This document shows positions 1 through 7,002 of a DNA stretch of 7,273 nt, one piece after another. This DNA comes from Candidatus Latescibacterota bacterium (GTDB lineage: Bacteria > Latescibacterota > UBA2968 > GCA-2709665). Position 1 is the first letter of the stretch. Each line of letters starts with the position of its first letter. A program made the position numbers and the translations under genes. The notes under the pieces are model-generated. The model searched no databases and was not told the origin of the DNA. It was given only the letters and a program-made list of their open reading frames with translations. Location: the NCBI GenBank assembly GCA_030746455.1, contig JASLMQ010000272.1, positions 1 through 7,273 on the forward strand, read 5' to 3'.

Positions 1-1
1 T

Positions 2-559
2 GACACGCCAGCCGACAGGAACCAGCTCATCAAGTGTGCCGGCTTTGGTGGCCAGGGCATTCTTGCCCTTGGTGAGATCATCGCCATCACTGCGATGTGG
101 AAGGGGAAGAACGTCTCCTGGTTGCCCAGCTATGGTCCCGAATCGCGCGGCGGTACCTGCAATTGCGATGTCATACTGGCAGACGAGGAAATCGCGGCGC
201 CCGTCGTCGAGAACCCGACTGTGGCCTTCATCTTCAACCAGCCCAGCATGGACAAGTTCGAGCCACAGGTGGCGCTGGGCGGAGTCATGCTCTACGACAC
301 GAGCCTGGCAGAGATACAACGAGAGAGGGACGGAATCGACTGCGTGGGCGTGCCGTTCACGACAATGGCCAGAGAGCTGGGCTCCGACAAGGTCGCGAAT
401 ATGGTCGCACTGGGGGCGTATATCGGCCACATCGGCTACCTCGATCTGGATTCGTCTGCCGAAGCCATGCGGCAGAAATTCATGGGAAAGGAAGCATTCT
501 TCGAGATCAACGAGAAGGCCATCGTAGCTGGCATGAACTTCGTCGCGACAGATCAGTAG
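2..559 (+). CDS. 2-oxoacid:ferredoxin oxidoreductase, gamma subunit (partial, 5' end outside window)
   Basis: This is the gamma subunit of a CoA-dependent 2-oxoacid:ferredoxin oxidoreductase (KorC/VorC type), the cytosolic complex that oxidatively decarboxylates 2-oxoacids to acyl-CoA and reduces ferredoxin. The frame is open from base 2 and gives 185 residues. Visible family motifs are the N-terminal CAGFGGQGI (residues 12-20 of the fragment), SYGPESRGGT (43-52), NQPSMDKFEP in the middle, and ELGSDKVANMVALGA near the end. The domain begins only about 12 residues into the fragment, so few residues are missing. The first in-frame ATG (95) lies inside the conserved domain and cannot be the start; the codon containing base 1 ends in T and cannot be ATG, GTG or TTG. 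Catalytic alpha and beta subunits are expected just upstream, since gamma alone is not active. The next gene follows after 30 bp in the same direction. The substrate (2-oxoglutarate, branched-chain oxoacid or other) cannot be told from this subunit. Confidence 0.93.
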   Translation, partial: DTPADRNQLIKCAGFGGQGILALGEIIAITAMWKGKNVSWLPSYGPESRGGTCNCDVILADEEIAAPVVENPTVAFIFNQPSMDKFEPQVALGGVMLYDTSLAEIQRERDGIDCVGVPFTTMARELGSDKVANMVALGAYIGHIGYLDLDSSAEAMRQKFMGKEAFFEINEKAIVAGMNFVATDQ

Positions 560-589
560 TATTCACGCCTGAACCCGAGACGCACCCCC

Positions 590-2203
590 ATGCCAAGAAC
601 CGGCGCACTCCAGGTTGTGGAGTCACTGATCGCTTCCGGGGTGAAGCACCTCTTCACGCTCTCCGGCAACCAGATCCTGCCCATCTACGACGCTGCCATC
701 GGCCGCGACATCCAGCTCATCCACACGCGTCACGAGGCCGCGGCGGTCCATATGGCAGATGGCTGGGGACGGCTGACGGAAGAGCCGGGCGTCGCACTGC
801 TCACCGCTGGGCCGGGGCACTGCAACGCCCCCACGGCCCTCTACGTCGCCCGAATGGCCGAGTCACCTCTCCTGATGCTCAGCGGCCATTGTCCCGTCGC
901 CCAGATAGGCCGAGGGGCGTTCCAGGAGATCGACCAGGTCGCCGTCGTCGAGCCCGTATGCAAGGCGGCCTGGCTTGTGGAGGATCCGATGCGGTTGCGT
1001 GCGGACCTGGCTCTGGCCTTGTCGATTGCCCGATCCGGTCGGCCCGGACCTGTACACCTGAGTCTCCCAGTCGACGTCCTGGAGCTGTCCCTTCCCGATG
1101 ATGCGTCTTCCGCCTCCCCTGAAGGCAAGCCGGATAGCGGACCGAATGACGTACCCGCGTCAGAGATTCTCGACCTCCTCTCCTCCGCTCGGCGACCCCT
1201 CGTCCTCACCGGCCCTGCGATGGGTCGTCCACGCGGGTGGGCGGCCGCCAAGCGTCTCTCCGCAGCAACGGGAATCCCGACACTCTGGATGGAAAGTCCT
1301 CGCGGCGTAGACGACCCGGCGCTGCGCACCGCGGCCAATTTCCTCGGGCAGGCCGACGTGGTACTGCTAGCGGGAAAGAGGCTGGACTTCTCTCTCCGCT
1401 ACGGACAGCCCCCCCACTTCCCCGAGGGCTGCCAGTTCGTACAGATCGATGCCGACGAAGAGGAGCTTCGCGTCGACAAGGGGGTCGCCCTCGCCGTGCA
1501 CGCCGACCCGATCCTGGCCCTGTGCGAGCTGGCCAAGGTGGCCAAGCACCGGTCGTGGTCTCATACGGATTGGCGGGCACAAGTCGCCGATTCCTGCAGC
1601 ACCGTTCCGCCCGAATGGCAGGGCCTCAGAGAGTCGGACGCGACGCCGGTTCATCCCCTCCGCGTCTGCGAGGCACTCCAGCCCTTCCTGGATGAGGGTG
1701 CGATCCTCGTCAGCGACGGAGGGGAGTTCGGCCAGTGGTGTCAGGCCGGTGTGGAAGCCGAGGTTCGGTTGATCAACGGGCCGTCGGGGGCCATCGGCAG
1801 TGCGCTTCCCATGGGCCTTTCGGCGAAACTCGCCCATCCCGACCGAACGGTCTTCGTCGTCCTGGGTGATGGCACCTTCGGCTATCACGCCATGGAACTC
1901 GACACCGCCTTGCGATACGATCTGCCTGTCGTGGTCATCGTGGGGAACGACGCCAGATGGAACGCCGAACACCAGCTGCAGGTTCGGAACTACGGGCCGG
2001 ATCGGATCATCGGCTGCGACCTGCTGGCGTCACGATACGACAGAATCGCCGAGGCCCTGGGTGGACACGGGGAACACGTCCAGCGGCCTGATCAGCTCTC
2101 CGGCGCCCTGCAGCGCGCGGTCGACTCCCGGCTTCCGGCGTGCGTAAACATAGAGACCGATAGCCCCGCCGCACCCACCTTCCGATCAAACACCCCAAGC
2201 TGA
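590..2203 (+). CDS. Thiamine-diphosphate-dependent enzyme, acetolactate synthase large-subunit-like
   Basis: A 537-residue ThDP enzyme with the usual Pyr, central and PP domain order and family-typical length. The N-terminal domain carries the ThDP-activating glutamate in RHEAAAVHMADGWGR (E49) and the GRGAFQEIDQ motif (Q112, E113). The central domain spans roughly 190-325. The PP domain has the metal/diphosphate motif GDG (426-428) followed 24 residues later by ND (453-454), where many relatives have NN. Spacing of E49 and Q112 matches benzaldehyde lyase (E50, Q113), but the position of its catalytic His29 holds Gln28, in the motif SGNQILP. This is therefore probably a carboligase, lyase or decarboxylase of unassigned specificity. 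Biosynthetic acetolactate synthase is less likely, since no regulatory subunit (ilvN/ilvH) gene follows. ATG 590 is the first in-frame start after the preceding stop. No strong Shine-Dalgarno is seen, so translation may be coupled to the upstream gene, 30 bp away. The UroD-family gene follows after 10 bp. Confidence 0.9.
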   Translation: MPRTGALQVVESLIASGVKHLFTLSGNQILPIYDAAIGRDIQLIHTRHEAAAVHMADGWGRLTEEPGVALLTAGPGHCNAPTALYVARMAESPLLMLSGHCPVAQIGRGAFQEIDQVAVVEPVCKAAWLVEDPMRLRADLALALSIARSGRPGPVHLSLPVDVLELSLPDDASSASPEGKPDSGPNDVPASEILDLLSSARRPLVLTGPAMGRPRGWAAAKRLSAATGIPTLWMESPRGVDDPALRTAANFLGQADVVLLAGKRLDFSLRYGQPPHFPEGCQFVQIDADEEELRVDKGVALAVHADPILALCELAKVAKHRSWSHTDWRAQVADSCSTVPPEWQGLRESDATPVHPLRVCEALQPFLDEGAILVSDGGEFGQWCQAGVEAEVRLINGPSGAIGSALPMGLSAKLAHPDRTVFVVLGDGTFGYHAMELDTALRYDLPVVVIVGNDARWNAEHQLQVRNYGPDRIIGCDLLASRYDRIAEALGGHGEHVQRPDQLSGALQRAVDSRLPACVNIETDSPAAPTFRSNTPS

Positions 2204-2213
2204 CAGAGAGCGA

Positions 2214-3272
2214 ATGGACAGCAGAGAGCGGTACGTTCGGGCCCTCACGTTCGACGGCCCCGACAGGGTACCCATCATGCATCACGCGGTTCCCGGTGCA
2301 TTTCGGGCCCATGGCCCTGCGTTGGAGGAACTTTACGAGAGGTATCCGAGCGACGTCCTGCTGTCGCCGGTCACCCACAACCCCTTCTCGTTCCAGGACC
2401 ACCCCCGGGGACATTGGGCGAATGGCGCTGTCTCCCACGACGATTGGGGCTGCGGATGGCACTGGACGACCCCCGACCACATGGGCATCGCCGTCGAACA
2501 CCCGCTCGAGGACTGGGGTGCCGTCGCAACCTTTCGCGCTCCCGACCCGATGGTCGGCGATAGCGGTGTGCGTCACATGGAGGAGACCGCCGGTCCCGAC
2601 AGAGGTCGCCACTTCGTCTTCGCAGACGCCGGTGAGGTCTTTCAGCGCATGTTCTTCCTCAGAGGCTATGAGAATCTGCTCCTGGATCTGCTGGAGGATC
2701 GCCCGGAGGTCTATGCCCTGCGGGACATCGTGGTCGACCATTGCCTGACCCGGATCAATCGATGGCATGAAACGGGACTGATCGACGGACTCATCCTGCG
2801 TGACGATTGGGGCAGTCAGCAATCTCTCCTGGTGAATCCTCGGATCTGGAGGAGGGTCTTCAAGCCGGCATACGCGCGCATACTCGAGGCGATCCACGCC
2901 GGGGGCGCCTATGCCAGCTTCCATTCGGACGGCGCAATCCAGGAGATCGTGCCAGATCTGGTCGAGATGGGCTGGGAAGAGCTGAACCCCCAGGTACACG
3001 TGATGGACATCGAGGAGCTGGGCCGGCTCTTTGGCGGCAAGGTCTGCGTCCGCGCCGACATCGACCGCCAGTGGACCCTGCCGCAGGGCGCCCCGGAAGA
3101 CGTGCGCAATCTCGTCACTCGCCTGTATGGGGCCTTTGGGTCCTCCCGGGGCGGCTATGTCGCCTGGGGAGAGATGAACGCCGACGTACCGTTGGGCAAC
3201 TGCGAGGCATTGCTGGAGACGGCCTCCGGGCTCCATCTCCAAGTGACGGACGAATCCGGCCAGGCGCGGTGA
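2214..3272 (+). CDS. Uroporphyrinogen decarboxylase (UroD) superfamily protein, not HemE
   Basis: A 352-residue single-domain protein of the UroD/MtaA fold (COG0407 type). Recognisable features are the N-terminal SRERYVRAL followed by DRVPI, the strand motif LRDDWGSQQ (195-203), FHSDGAIQEIVPDL (236-249), ELNPQV (256-261), RADIDRQ (280-286) and TLPQGAPEDVRN (288-299). True HemE has an RQAGRY-type arginine motif after the first strand; here the segment reads PIMHHAVPGAF, so haem synthesis is not supported. Relatives of this kind include corrinoid:coenzyme methyltransferases and many uncharacterised catabolic proteins. The methyltransferase zinc site (His-x-Cys and a distal Cys) is not obvious: the equivalent position reads H237-S-D239. 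No corrinoid protein is encoded in the window. The start codon follows a weak GAGAG, 10 bp after the ThDP gene, so it is the last gene of the operon. The function is unknown; a role alongside the two preceding genes is inferred only from context. Confidence 0.88.
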   Translation: MDSRERYVRALTFDGPDRVPIMHHAVPGAFRAHGPALEELYERYPSDVLLSPVTHNPFSFQDHPRGHWANGAVSHDDWGCGWHWTTPDHMGIAVEHPLEDWGAVATFRAPDPMVGDSGVRHMEETAGPDRGRHFVFADAGEVFQRMFFLRGYENLLLDLLEDRPEVYALRDIVVDHCLTRINRWHETGLIDGLILRDDWGSQQSLLVNPRIWRRVFKPAYARILEAIHAGGAYASFHSDGAIQEIVPDLVEMGWEELNPQVHVMDIEELGRLFGGKVCVRADIDRQWTLPQGAPEDVRNLVTRLYGAFGSSRGGYVAWGEMNADVPLGNCEALLETASGLHLQVTDESGQAR

Positions 3273-3307
3273 AGCACAGGTCTGCCGCACGCTCGAACCG
3301 AACAACG

Positions 3308-3341
3308 CGAGAGGGCCTGCTGTTCCCAGCAGGCCCTCTCG
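3308..3341. terminator. Bidirectional terminator between convergent operons
   Basis: A perfect inverted repeat with 15-bp arms (CGAGAGGGCCTGCTG and its complement) around a 4-base TTCC loop. It begins 35 bp after the stop of the UroD-family gene and ends 24 bp from the stop of the convergent PurF-tail gene, so it can serve both. T-runs are modest: CCTTTT lies about 11 bases past the stem on the + strand and only scattered T follow on the - strand. Termination is therefore inferred from the stem and location more than from a classic U-tract. Confidence 0.85.
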
Positions 3342-3365
3342 TATGGCATTCCTTTTGGCTGGTCG

Positions 3366-3662
3366 TCAGCCCGCGCCATCCCAGCAATAGGTGCAGACCT
3401 TCTCCCTGGGGAGACCGATCGCCTCGATCATGTCGGGCAAGGTTTGGTATTTCAGCGTTGTGAGGTTCAACCGGTTGCCTATCCGTTCGACCATTGCGCA
3501 GTGCTTCCCCGAGCAGGAGTCGGCATACTCATCCAGGCACGACTCCGGACTCTCCTCCAGCTCGCTGATCGCCTTGCGACCCGCCAAGTCCAGCTCCGAC
3601 CGAGACTGCGAGAAGTTCAGGAAACGGCAGCCGTGGATCAACGGGGGACAGGCCGGTCGCAT
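3366..3662 (-). CDS. Small protein resembling the C-terminal end of amidophosphoribosyltransferase (PurF)
   Basis: A 98-residue protein matching by eye only the last part of PurF-like amidophosphoribosyltransferases. It has a CPPL...GCRF segment (residues 5-14, comparable to the SPP...PCFYG segment of PurF), an ELDLAGRKAI helix (23-32), RLNLTTLKYQTLPDMIEAIGL (64-84) and a terminal CTYCWDG (90-96). In PurF the equivalent cysteines (in HPCFYG and the terminal C-x2-C region) hold a 4Fe-4S cluster; here C12, C90 and C93 are candidates. The glutaminase and phosphoribosyltransferase domains are absent. ATG 3662 is the only usable start: the frame is open upstream only to the dehydrogenase stop (3696-3698), with no other ATG, GTG or TTG. 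A GAGGT sits 4 bases before it. It is the last gene of the minus-strand operon, 33 bp after the dehydrogenase. It may be a stand-alone small metal-binding protein or a truncated remnant. Assignment is from motif memory, not alignment. Confidence 0.7.
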   Translation of the reverse strand: MRPACPPLIHGCRFLNFSQSRSELDLAGRKAISELEESPESCLDEYADSCSGKHCAMVERIGNRLNLTTLKYQTLPDMIEAIGLPREKVCTYCWDGAG

Positions 3663-3695
3663 ATGGACCTCTGTTGCTGCCGGTTCCTCCGCCCC

Positions 3696-4655
3696 TCACG
3701 GATTGGGTTCTACCACATATCCGCGTGCCTTGTCCACCACGTTCAGCAAGGGCTCTCCGTTCTTGAATCGGCGTACGTTCTCCACGATGGTGCCCATCCG
3801 TCGGCCTTCGACCTCGGGTGAAACCCCGGCCAGATGGGGCGTAATCATCACGTTGTCCATCTCCCAGAGCGGGTGCCCTTCGGGAAGGGGTTCGATCTCG
3901 AACACATCGAGACCCGCGCCTCCGATCGCTCCTTCCTGCAGGGCCCAGGTCAGCGCCTCGAGGTCCACGACCTTCCCGCGTCCCACGTTGACTAGAACGG
4001 CCGTGCTTCGCACGGTCTCCAGGGCCGCCCCATCGATCATATACTCCGTCTCCCCCGTATGCGGAGTGCAGATCACGACGAAGTCGGACTCAGCCAGCAC
4101 TGTGAGAAGCGCCTCAGGATCGTGGATAGCCTCCACGTAGTCGGGTCTGGCCTTGGGGGCTGGGTCCACGGCCACGATCCGCATACCGAACGCGTGTCCC
4201 CGCTTGGCCACCTCCAACCCGATTCCGCCGAGTCCGACGATGCCAAGGGTGGTCCCCCCAAGATGGATCACCGGGGCACCGCGCTGCCAGACCCCCTCCA
4301 CCTGCCGGCGCACATAGTGATGCATCCCGCGCGCGAAGGAAAGGATATAGGCGCAGACGTGATCCGCGATCACGTCGCTGTAAATCCCGCGCATGCTGGT
4401 AACCGTTGCAGGGTGTTCCCGAAGCTCAGGGTAGAAGTAATGGTCGAGTCCCGCACTCGGGGCCTGGATCCACCGAAGTCGTTTCGCGGCTGCCAGCACG
4501 GAGGGGCTCGGCCTTCCGTAGTAGGCCTCCGCCTCCGGGATATGCGTCAGAGCTTCCGCCTCCGAACGGATCAAGACCGTCTCCACACCCAGATCACGGA
4601 TCTTCTGCATCCATTCATCACCCAGCTCGCGCTGGAACAGCATCTTCATCCCCAT
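3696..4655 (-). CDS. D-isomer-specific 2-hydroxyacid dehydrogenase (NAD-dependent)
   Basis: A cytosolic oxidoreductase that interconverts a 2-oxoacid and a D-2-hydroxyacid using NAD(P)H. In the 319-residue product the cofactor motif is GIVGLGGIG (138-146), with Asp164 in AVDP after the second strand, which favours NAD over NADP. The catalytic triad is present: Arg226 in NVGRGKVVD, Glu255 in DVFEIEPLP and His274 in TPHLAG. Length is family-typical. The frame is open further to an ATG at 4685, but ATG 4655 is preferred because GAGGAGG lies 9 bases before it and relatives begin near this MKMLFQ segment; ATGs at 4649 and 4643 are possible. This start still overlaps the end of the preceding hydrolase gene by 38 bp, so the two are probably translationally coupled. 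The exact substrate (glycerate, phosphoglycerate, glyoxylate, lactate or other) is not determinable. It lacks the C-terminal ACT extension of long SerA proteins. Confidence 0.93.
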   Translation of the reverse strand: MGMKMLFQRELGDEWMQKIRDLGVETVLIRSEAEALTHIPEAEAYYGRPSPSVLAAAKRLRWIQAPSAGLDHYFYPELREHPATVTSMRGIYSDVIADHVCAYILSFARGMHHYVRRQVEGVWQRGAPVIHLGGTTLGIVGLGGIGLEVAKRGHAFGMRIVAVDPAPKARPDYVEAIHDPEALLTVLAESDFVVICTPHTGETEYMIDGAALETVRSTAVLVNVGRGKVVDLEALTWALQEGAIGGAGLDVFEIEPLPEGHPLWEMDNVMITPHLAGVSPEVEGRRMGTIVENVRRFKNGEPLLNVVDKARGYVVEPNP

Positions 4656-5517
4656 CCAACCCGTCCTCCTCGCAGATGAACTCACCCTCTCGATCTCGCG
4701 TCACCATCCCCCAGGGAGCCCGGGTATCATGTGGCCAGGTCAACAGCCACCGCTCCCGAACCGCACGGTCCAGAAGTCCTTCCTTCACCTCGTATGTGGT
4801 CTTCGGGTAGAGATCGAACGCCATGATGTAGGGAAGCCGCAGGTGGTCCCGCGTGGGCACGAGGTCCCCCACGAAACAGATGGTGTCTCCCCCCGCCGAT
4901 ATCAACACCGACTGGTGGGCGCGCGTGTGCCCGGGGGTCACCAGAGCCCGGATTCCTGGGCCGATCTCCTTTTCTCCATCGACGAGGTCCAGCAGCCCGG
5001 CCTCCTGCAGCGGGAGCAGATCCGGCTCGGAACGATAGGCCCTGGCCAGCTGCGGATCGTCGCTCACGGCGTCCTCCCACTCTTCGCGCTGCACCACGTA
5101 GCGCGCATTCGGGAAGGCTGGCACGCACCGGTCTCCGTCCAGCCGCGTGGCACCCCCGGCGTGATCCGGATGTAGATGCGACACAACGACCGTGTCCACC
5201 TCGTCCGCGCGCACGCCAACATGGGCAAGCGCCCCCAGAATCCCGCCCGGGGGCGCGTTTAGCGCGTAGATTTCCTGCAGCTTCTCTGGGAGCTTTTTCC
5301 CCCCGTGGCCCGTCTCCACCAGCACGGTTCCACTGGGGCCTCGGACAAGCAGGCAGGTCAGTCCCAGGGAGATCCGGTTGCGCTCGTCCGGCGTTGTTCG
5401 CTTCTCCCAGAGCCCTCTGGGCACAATCCCGAACATCGCCCCCCCGTCCAGCCTGAAGCGGCCCGCCGCAAGCGCGAGGACCTCCATATCTCCGATCTGC
5501 CGGCGTCCCAATACCAC
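4618..5517 (-). CDS. Metallo-beta-lactamase-fold hydrolase
   Basis: A 299-residue zinc hydrolase of the MBL fold. The metal-binding motif is SHLHPDHAGG, giving H114, H116, D118 and H119; further ligands are H197 in TPGHT, D218 in FVGDLVPT and H263 in WPHDTRAPW. This is the full dinuclear zinc set, so the enzyme should be active. The layout resembles N-acyl homoserine lactonase-like and related MBL enzymes, including the N-terminal DGGAMFG segment, but a specific substrate is not supported. No signal peptide is seen, so it is probably cytosolic. The start taken is GTG 5517, preceded at about 8 bases by AAGGGGA, and it keeps the IGDMEVL segment usual for relatives. ATG 5487 is an alternative, but its GGAG lies too close. 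It is first in its operon behind the promoter at 5567-5596, and its end overlaps the dehydrogenase start. Ester or lactone hydrolysis feeding the dehydrogenase is an inference. Confidence 0.9.
   Translation of the reverse strand: MVLGRRQIGDMEVLALAAGRFRLDGGAMFGIVPRGLWEKRTTPDERNRISLGLTCLLVRGPSGTVLVETGHGGKKLPEKLQEIYALNAPPGGILGALAHVGVRADEVDTVVVSHLHPDHAGGATRLDGDRCVPAFPNARYVVQREEWEDAVSDDPQLARAYRSEPDLLPLQEAGLLDLVDGEKEIGPGIRALVTPGHTRAHQSVLISAGGDTICFVGDLVPTRDHLRLPYIMAFDLYPKTTYEVKEGLLDRAVRERWLLTWPHDTRAPWGMVTRDREGEFICEEDGLDGDEDAVPARAG
4665..4671 (-). promoter_or_regulatory. Ribosome binding site that sets the dehydrogenase start
   Basis: GAGGAGG on the minus strand, 9 bases before ATG 4655. It lies inside the 3' end of the upstream hydrolase gene, where it encodes Glu-Glu. 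It argues against the longer start at 4685, which would place this site inside the coding region. Confidence 0.7.
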
Positions 5518-5566
5518 CAGGGATCCCCTTCCCCGAGCGCGTTGCCTTCCTGTGAACCGGACAACG

Positions 5567-5596
5567 CTAATATGGGCCTCCCGCAGGATCTGTCAA
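5567..5596 (-). promoter_or_regulatory. Sigma-70-type promoter for the hydrolase-dehydrogenase operon
   Basis: On the minus strand a consensus -35 TTGACA (5591-5596) is followed after 18 bases by TATTAG (5567-5572); with a 17-base spacer the -10 would be ATATTA. Transcription would start near 5560, about 40 bases before GTG 5517. The leader contains an imperfect inverted repeat, GCGTTG...CAACGC (5539-5567), immediately after the -10, which could be an operator or a leader hairpin. Confidence 0.6.
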
Positions 5597-5646
5597 ACGA
5601 AATGCACCGTGCCCTCGGCAGCTCGCCCGGTCCGGCGGACGCACAA

Positions 5647-5672
5647 AGCCCCGGGGGAATCGCCCCGGGGCT
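5647..5672 (-). terminator. Rho-independent terminator of the SprA-type gene
   Basis: A 10-bp perfect GC-rich stem (AGCCCCGGGG and its complement) with a 6-base loop, 52 bases beyond the minus-strand stop codon at 5725. On the minus strand the stem is followed by TTTGT, a short U-tract; the plus-strand side has none. It also insulates the promoter of the next operon at 5567-5596 from readthrough. Confidence 0.8.
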
Positions 5673-5724
5673 GTATGTTCTGCCCTTCGTGATCCTTGTG
5701 GTGTGCCTTCTCACCCGATCAAGG

Positions 5725-7002
5725 CTAGCCGTAGAGATCGATCAATTGCCCCGGACGCGATGTCCCGGAGGTGTCCAGCCGAGCCGTGGAAGGTACAGCG
5801 GGCTCAGGGGGCGGCGGTTCGGACGCCTCCTCCGGGACCGGCCCGGGCGCATCTATCGCCGTCCCGTCCGTTGTGGGTCCCAGCACCAGGTTCCCTGTGT
5901 CCACCAATCCCGCGGTGTCGAGCACGCCCTCCAGCTCAGACCCTGCGAGTCCGCCCTCGGGAGGCGCGACGCCCTTCGGATCCTCGTCATTACTACCCAA
6001 ACTGGGGACCTTCCGATCCGAATCGGGTTCGACACGCTTTGCCTCCCCCTCACTCAGCCTGCCTTCTTTCGTCTCCTCGGCATCCTTGGACTCGTAGGTG
6101 TTTGTTGTACCCGAGGCCTGAGAGGCCCGTTCCTCAGCCAGGTCCCGCCGGGCCTCCGCCTCGATACGCGAGGCCGAAGCTGCGGCTCGATAGTCCTGCG
6201 TCGATGGGTCTGCCGGCGCCAGAGCTGCTCGACGAATCGCCTGGGCCTTCCGAATCGTGGCCTGAGCGTCACCCGACACCTTGGATGTGTCGATCGAGAC
6301 CTCGCCGCCCACGGCATAGCGTCGCCCATCGGGACCGCTCTCGTACTGGTATTGGGCCCCACCACGGACGTACTGCCCCCCGGCAGCCACGTGCGCCTGC
6401 TCGTGCGAGCGGACCTCTCGGTCCCGCTTCTGGAGGTAGTCGACCCTCTCCTTCTCCTGCTCCGTAAGCTCGACCCCGATGCTCGGCCGTTTTGCGTCCT
6501 TGTCCTCGAGCCCCTCCACTCCGGCCTTCCCACTCGGGGGTTGCGCCGGAGCCCCTGCTGCTTGCACCTGGGAGGCCGTCCTTGGATCGTCCTCGTCCTC
6601 TGCCGAGGGCGCCGACGCCGGCCCGATCGTCGCCTCCGGGATCTCCGACGCAACCTCGGAGACGCTCGCCTCCCCGGGGGCCTGGGCCCCGATGGAGTGG
6701 AAGCTTACGTTGTGTGCCTCGCCACAGAGGGGGCAGGCGACACTTAGGCTCCCCGGGAGCGAGATCGTGCGACCATCGTCCCCGACAGAGCCCTGTCCGG
6801 GCAGATCCCTGGCGGCCCCGAAGATCGCGCTTTCGCCGCTTCGGGCCGCATCTCCATCAACGGAGCGCTCGAAGCTATCGCCTTCGGTGAGGATCGGGAC
6901 GTCCCGGCGCTGGTCACCGGGTGCAGGAGGTACCTCTCCCGTTTCTCCGCCCAAAGAGGGCAGATAGGGGTAAGGCGACGGTGTATTGGGCTGGATCTGC
7001 AT
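5725..7002 (-). CDS. SprA-related putative metalloprotease (CJM1_0395-type family)
   Basis: A 425-residue protein with one recognisable domain, roughly residues 179-293, of the SprA-related/CJM1_0395 putative metalloprotease family. It contains LTEQEKERVDYLQKRDREVR, then the zinc-type HEQAH (200-204), the YVRGGAQYQYESGPDGRRYAVGGEVSID segment, and the KAQAIRRAALAPADPS stretch with a long alanine- and arginine-rich helix. HEQAH fits HExxH; a Glu in GGEVSID (residue 234) could be a third metal ligand, but protease activity is only predicted in the family. Both flanks are low-complexity, acidic and proline/serine-rich, likely disordered, with an isolated CPLCGEAHN knuckle at 90-98. There is no signal peptide or membrane span. 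ATG 7002 is preferred: the 47 residues upstream (to ATG 7143) are Arg/Lys/Asn-rich, unlike the rest, and overlap a sigma-28-like promoter. No good ribosome site directly precedes ATG 7002. It is a single-gene unit with its own terminator. Confidence 0.85.
   Translation of the reverse strand: MQIQPNTPSPYPYLPSLGGETGEVPPAPGDQRRDVPILTEGDSFERSVDGDAARSGESAIFGAARDLPGQGSVGDDGRTISLPGSLSVACPLCGEAHNVSFHSIGAQAPGEASVSEVASEIPEATIGPASAPSAEDEDDPRTASQVQAAGAPAQPPSGKAGVEGLEDKDAKRPSIGVELTEQEKERVDYLQKRDREVRSHEQAHVAAGGQYVRGGAQYQYESGPDGRRYAVGGEVSIDTSKVSGDAQATIRKAQAIRRAALAPADPSTQDYRAAASASRIEAEARRDLAEERASQASGTTNTYESKDAEETKEGRLSEGEAKRVEPDSDRKVPSLGSNDEDPKGVAPPEGGLAGSELEGVLDTAGLVDTGNLVLGPTTDGTAIDAPGPVPEEASEPPPPEPAVPSTARLDTSGTSRPGQLIDLYG

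Noticed and set aside
97..1101. 334-codon plus-strand open frame across the first two genes
   Set aside because: It overlaps two genes with clear family motifs in another frame; its translation is Arg/Gly/Pro-rich with no recognisable domain.
2214..3272. HemE (true uroporphyrinogen decarboxylase)
   Set aside because: The RQAGRY-type substrate-binding motif is missing and the neighbours are not haem genes.
2007..3305. 432-codon minus-strand open frame antisense to the ThDP and UroD-family genes
   Set aside because: Long only because high GC removes stop codons; no family motif, and it would run through the terminator region and two well-supported genes.
3663..3698. A stop-codon readthrough fusion of the dehydrogenase to the PurF-like tail (same frame, single TGA between)
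   Set aside because: The dehydrogenase ends at its normal family length, and the small gene has its own ATG and ribosome site; shared frame has a one-in-three chance.
5305..6747. 480-codon plus-strand open frame opposite the MBL and SprA-type genes
   Set aside because: It spans a terminator and a promoter and has no recognisable domain; the minus-strand frames have full catalytic motifs.
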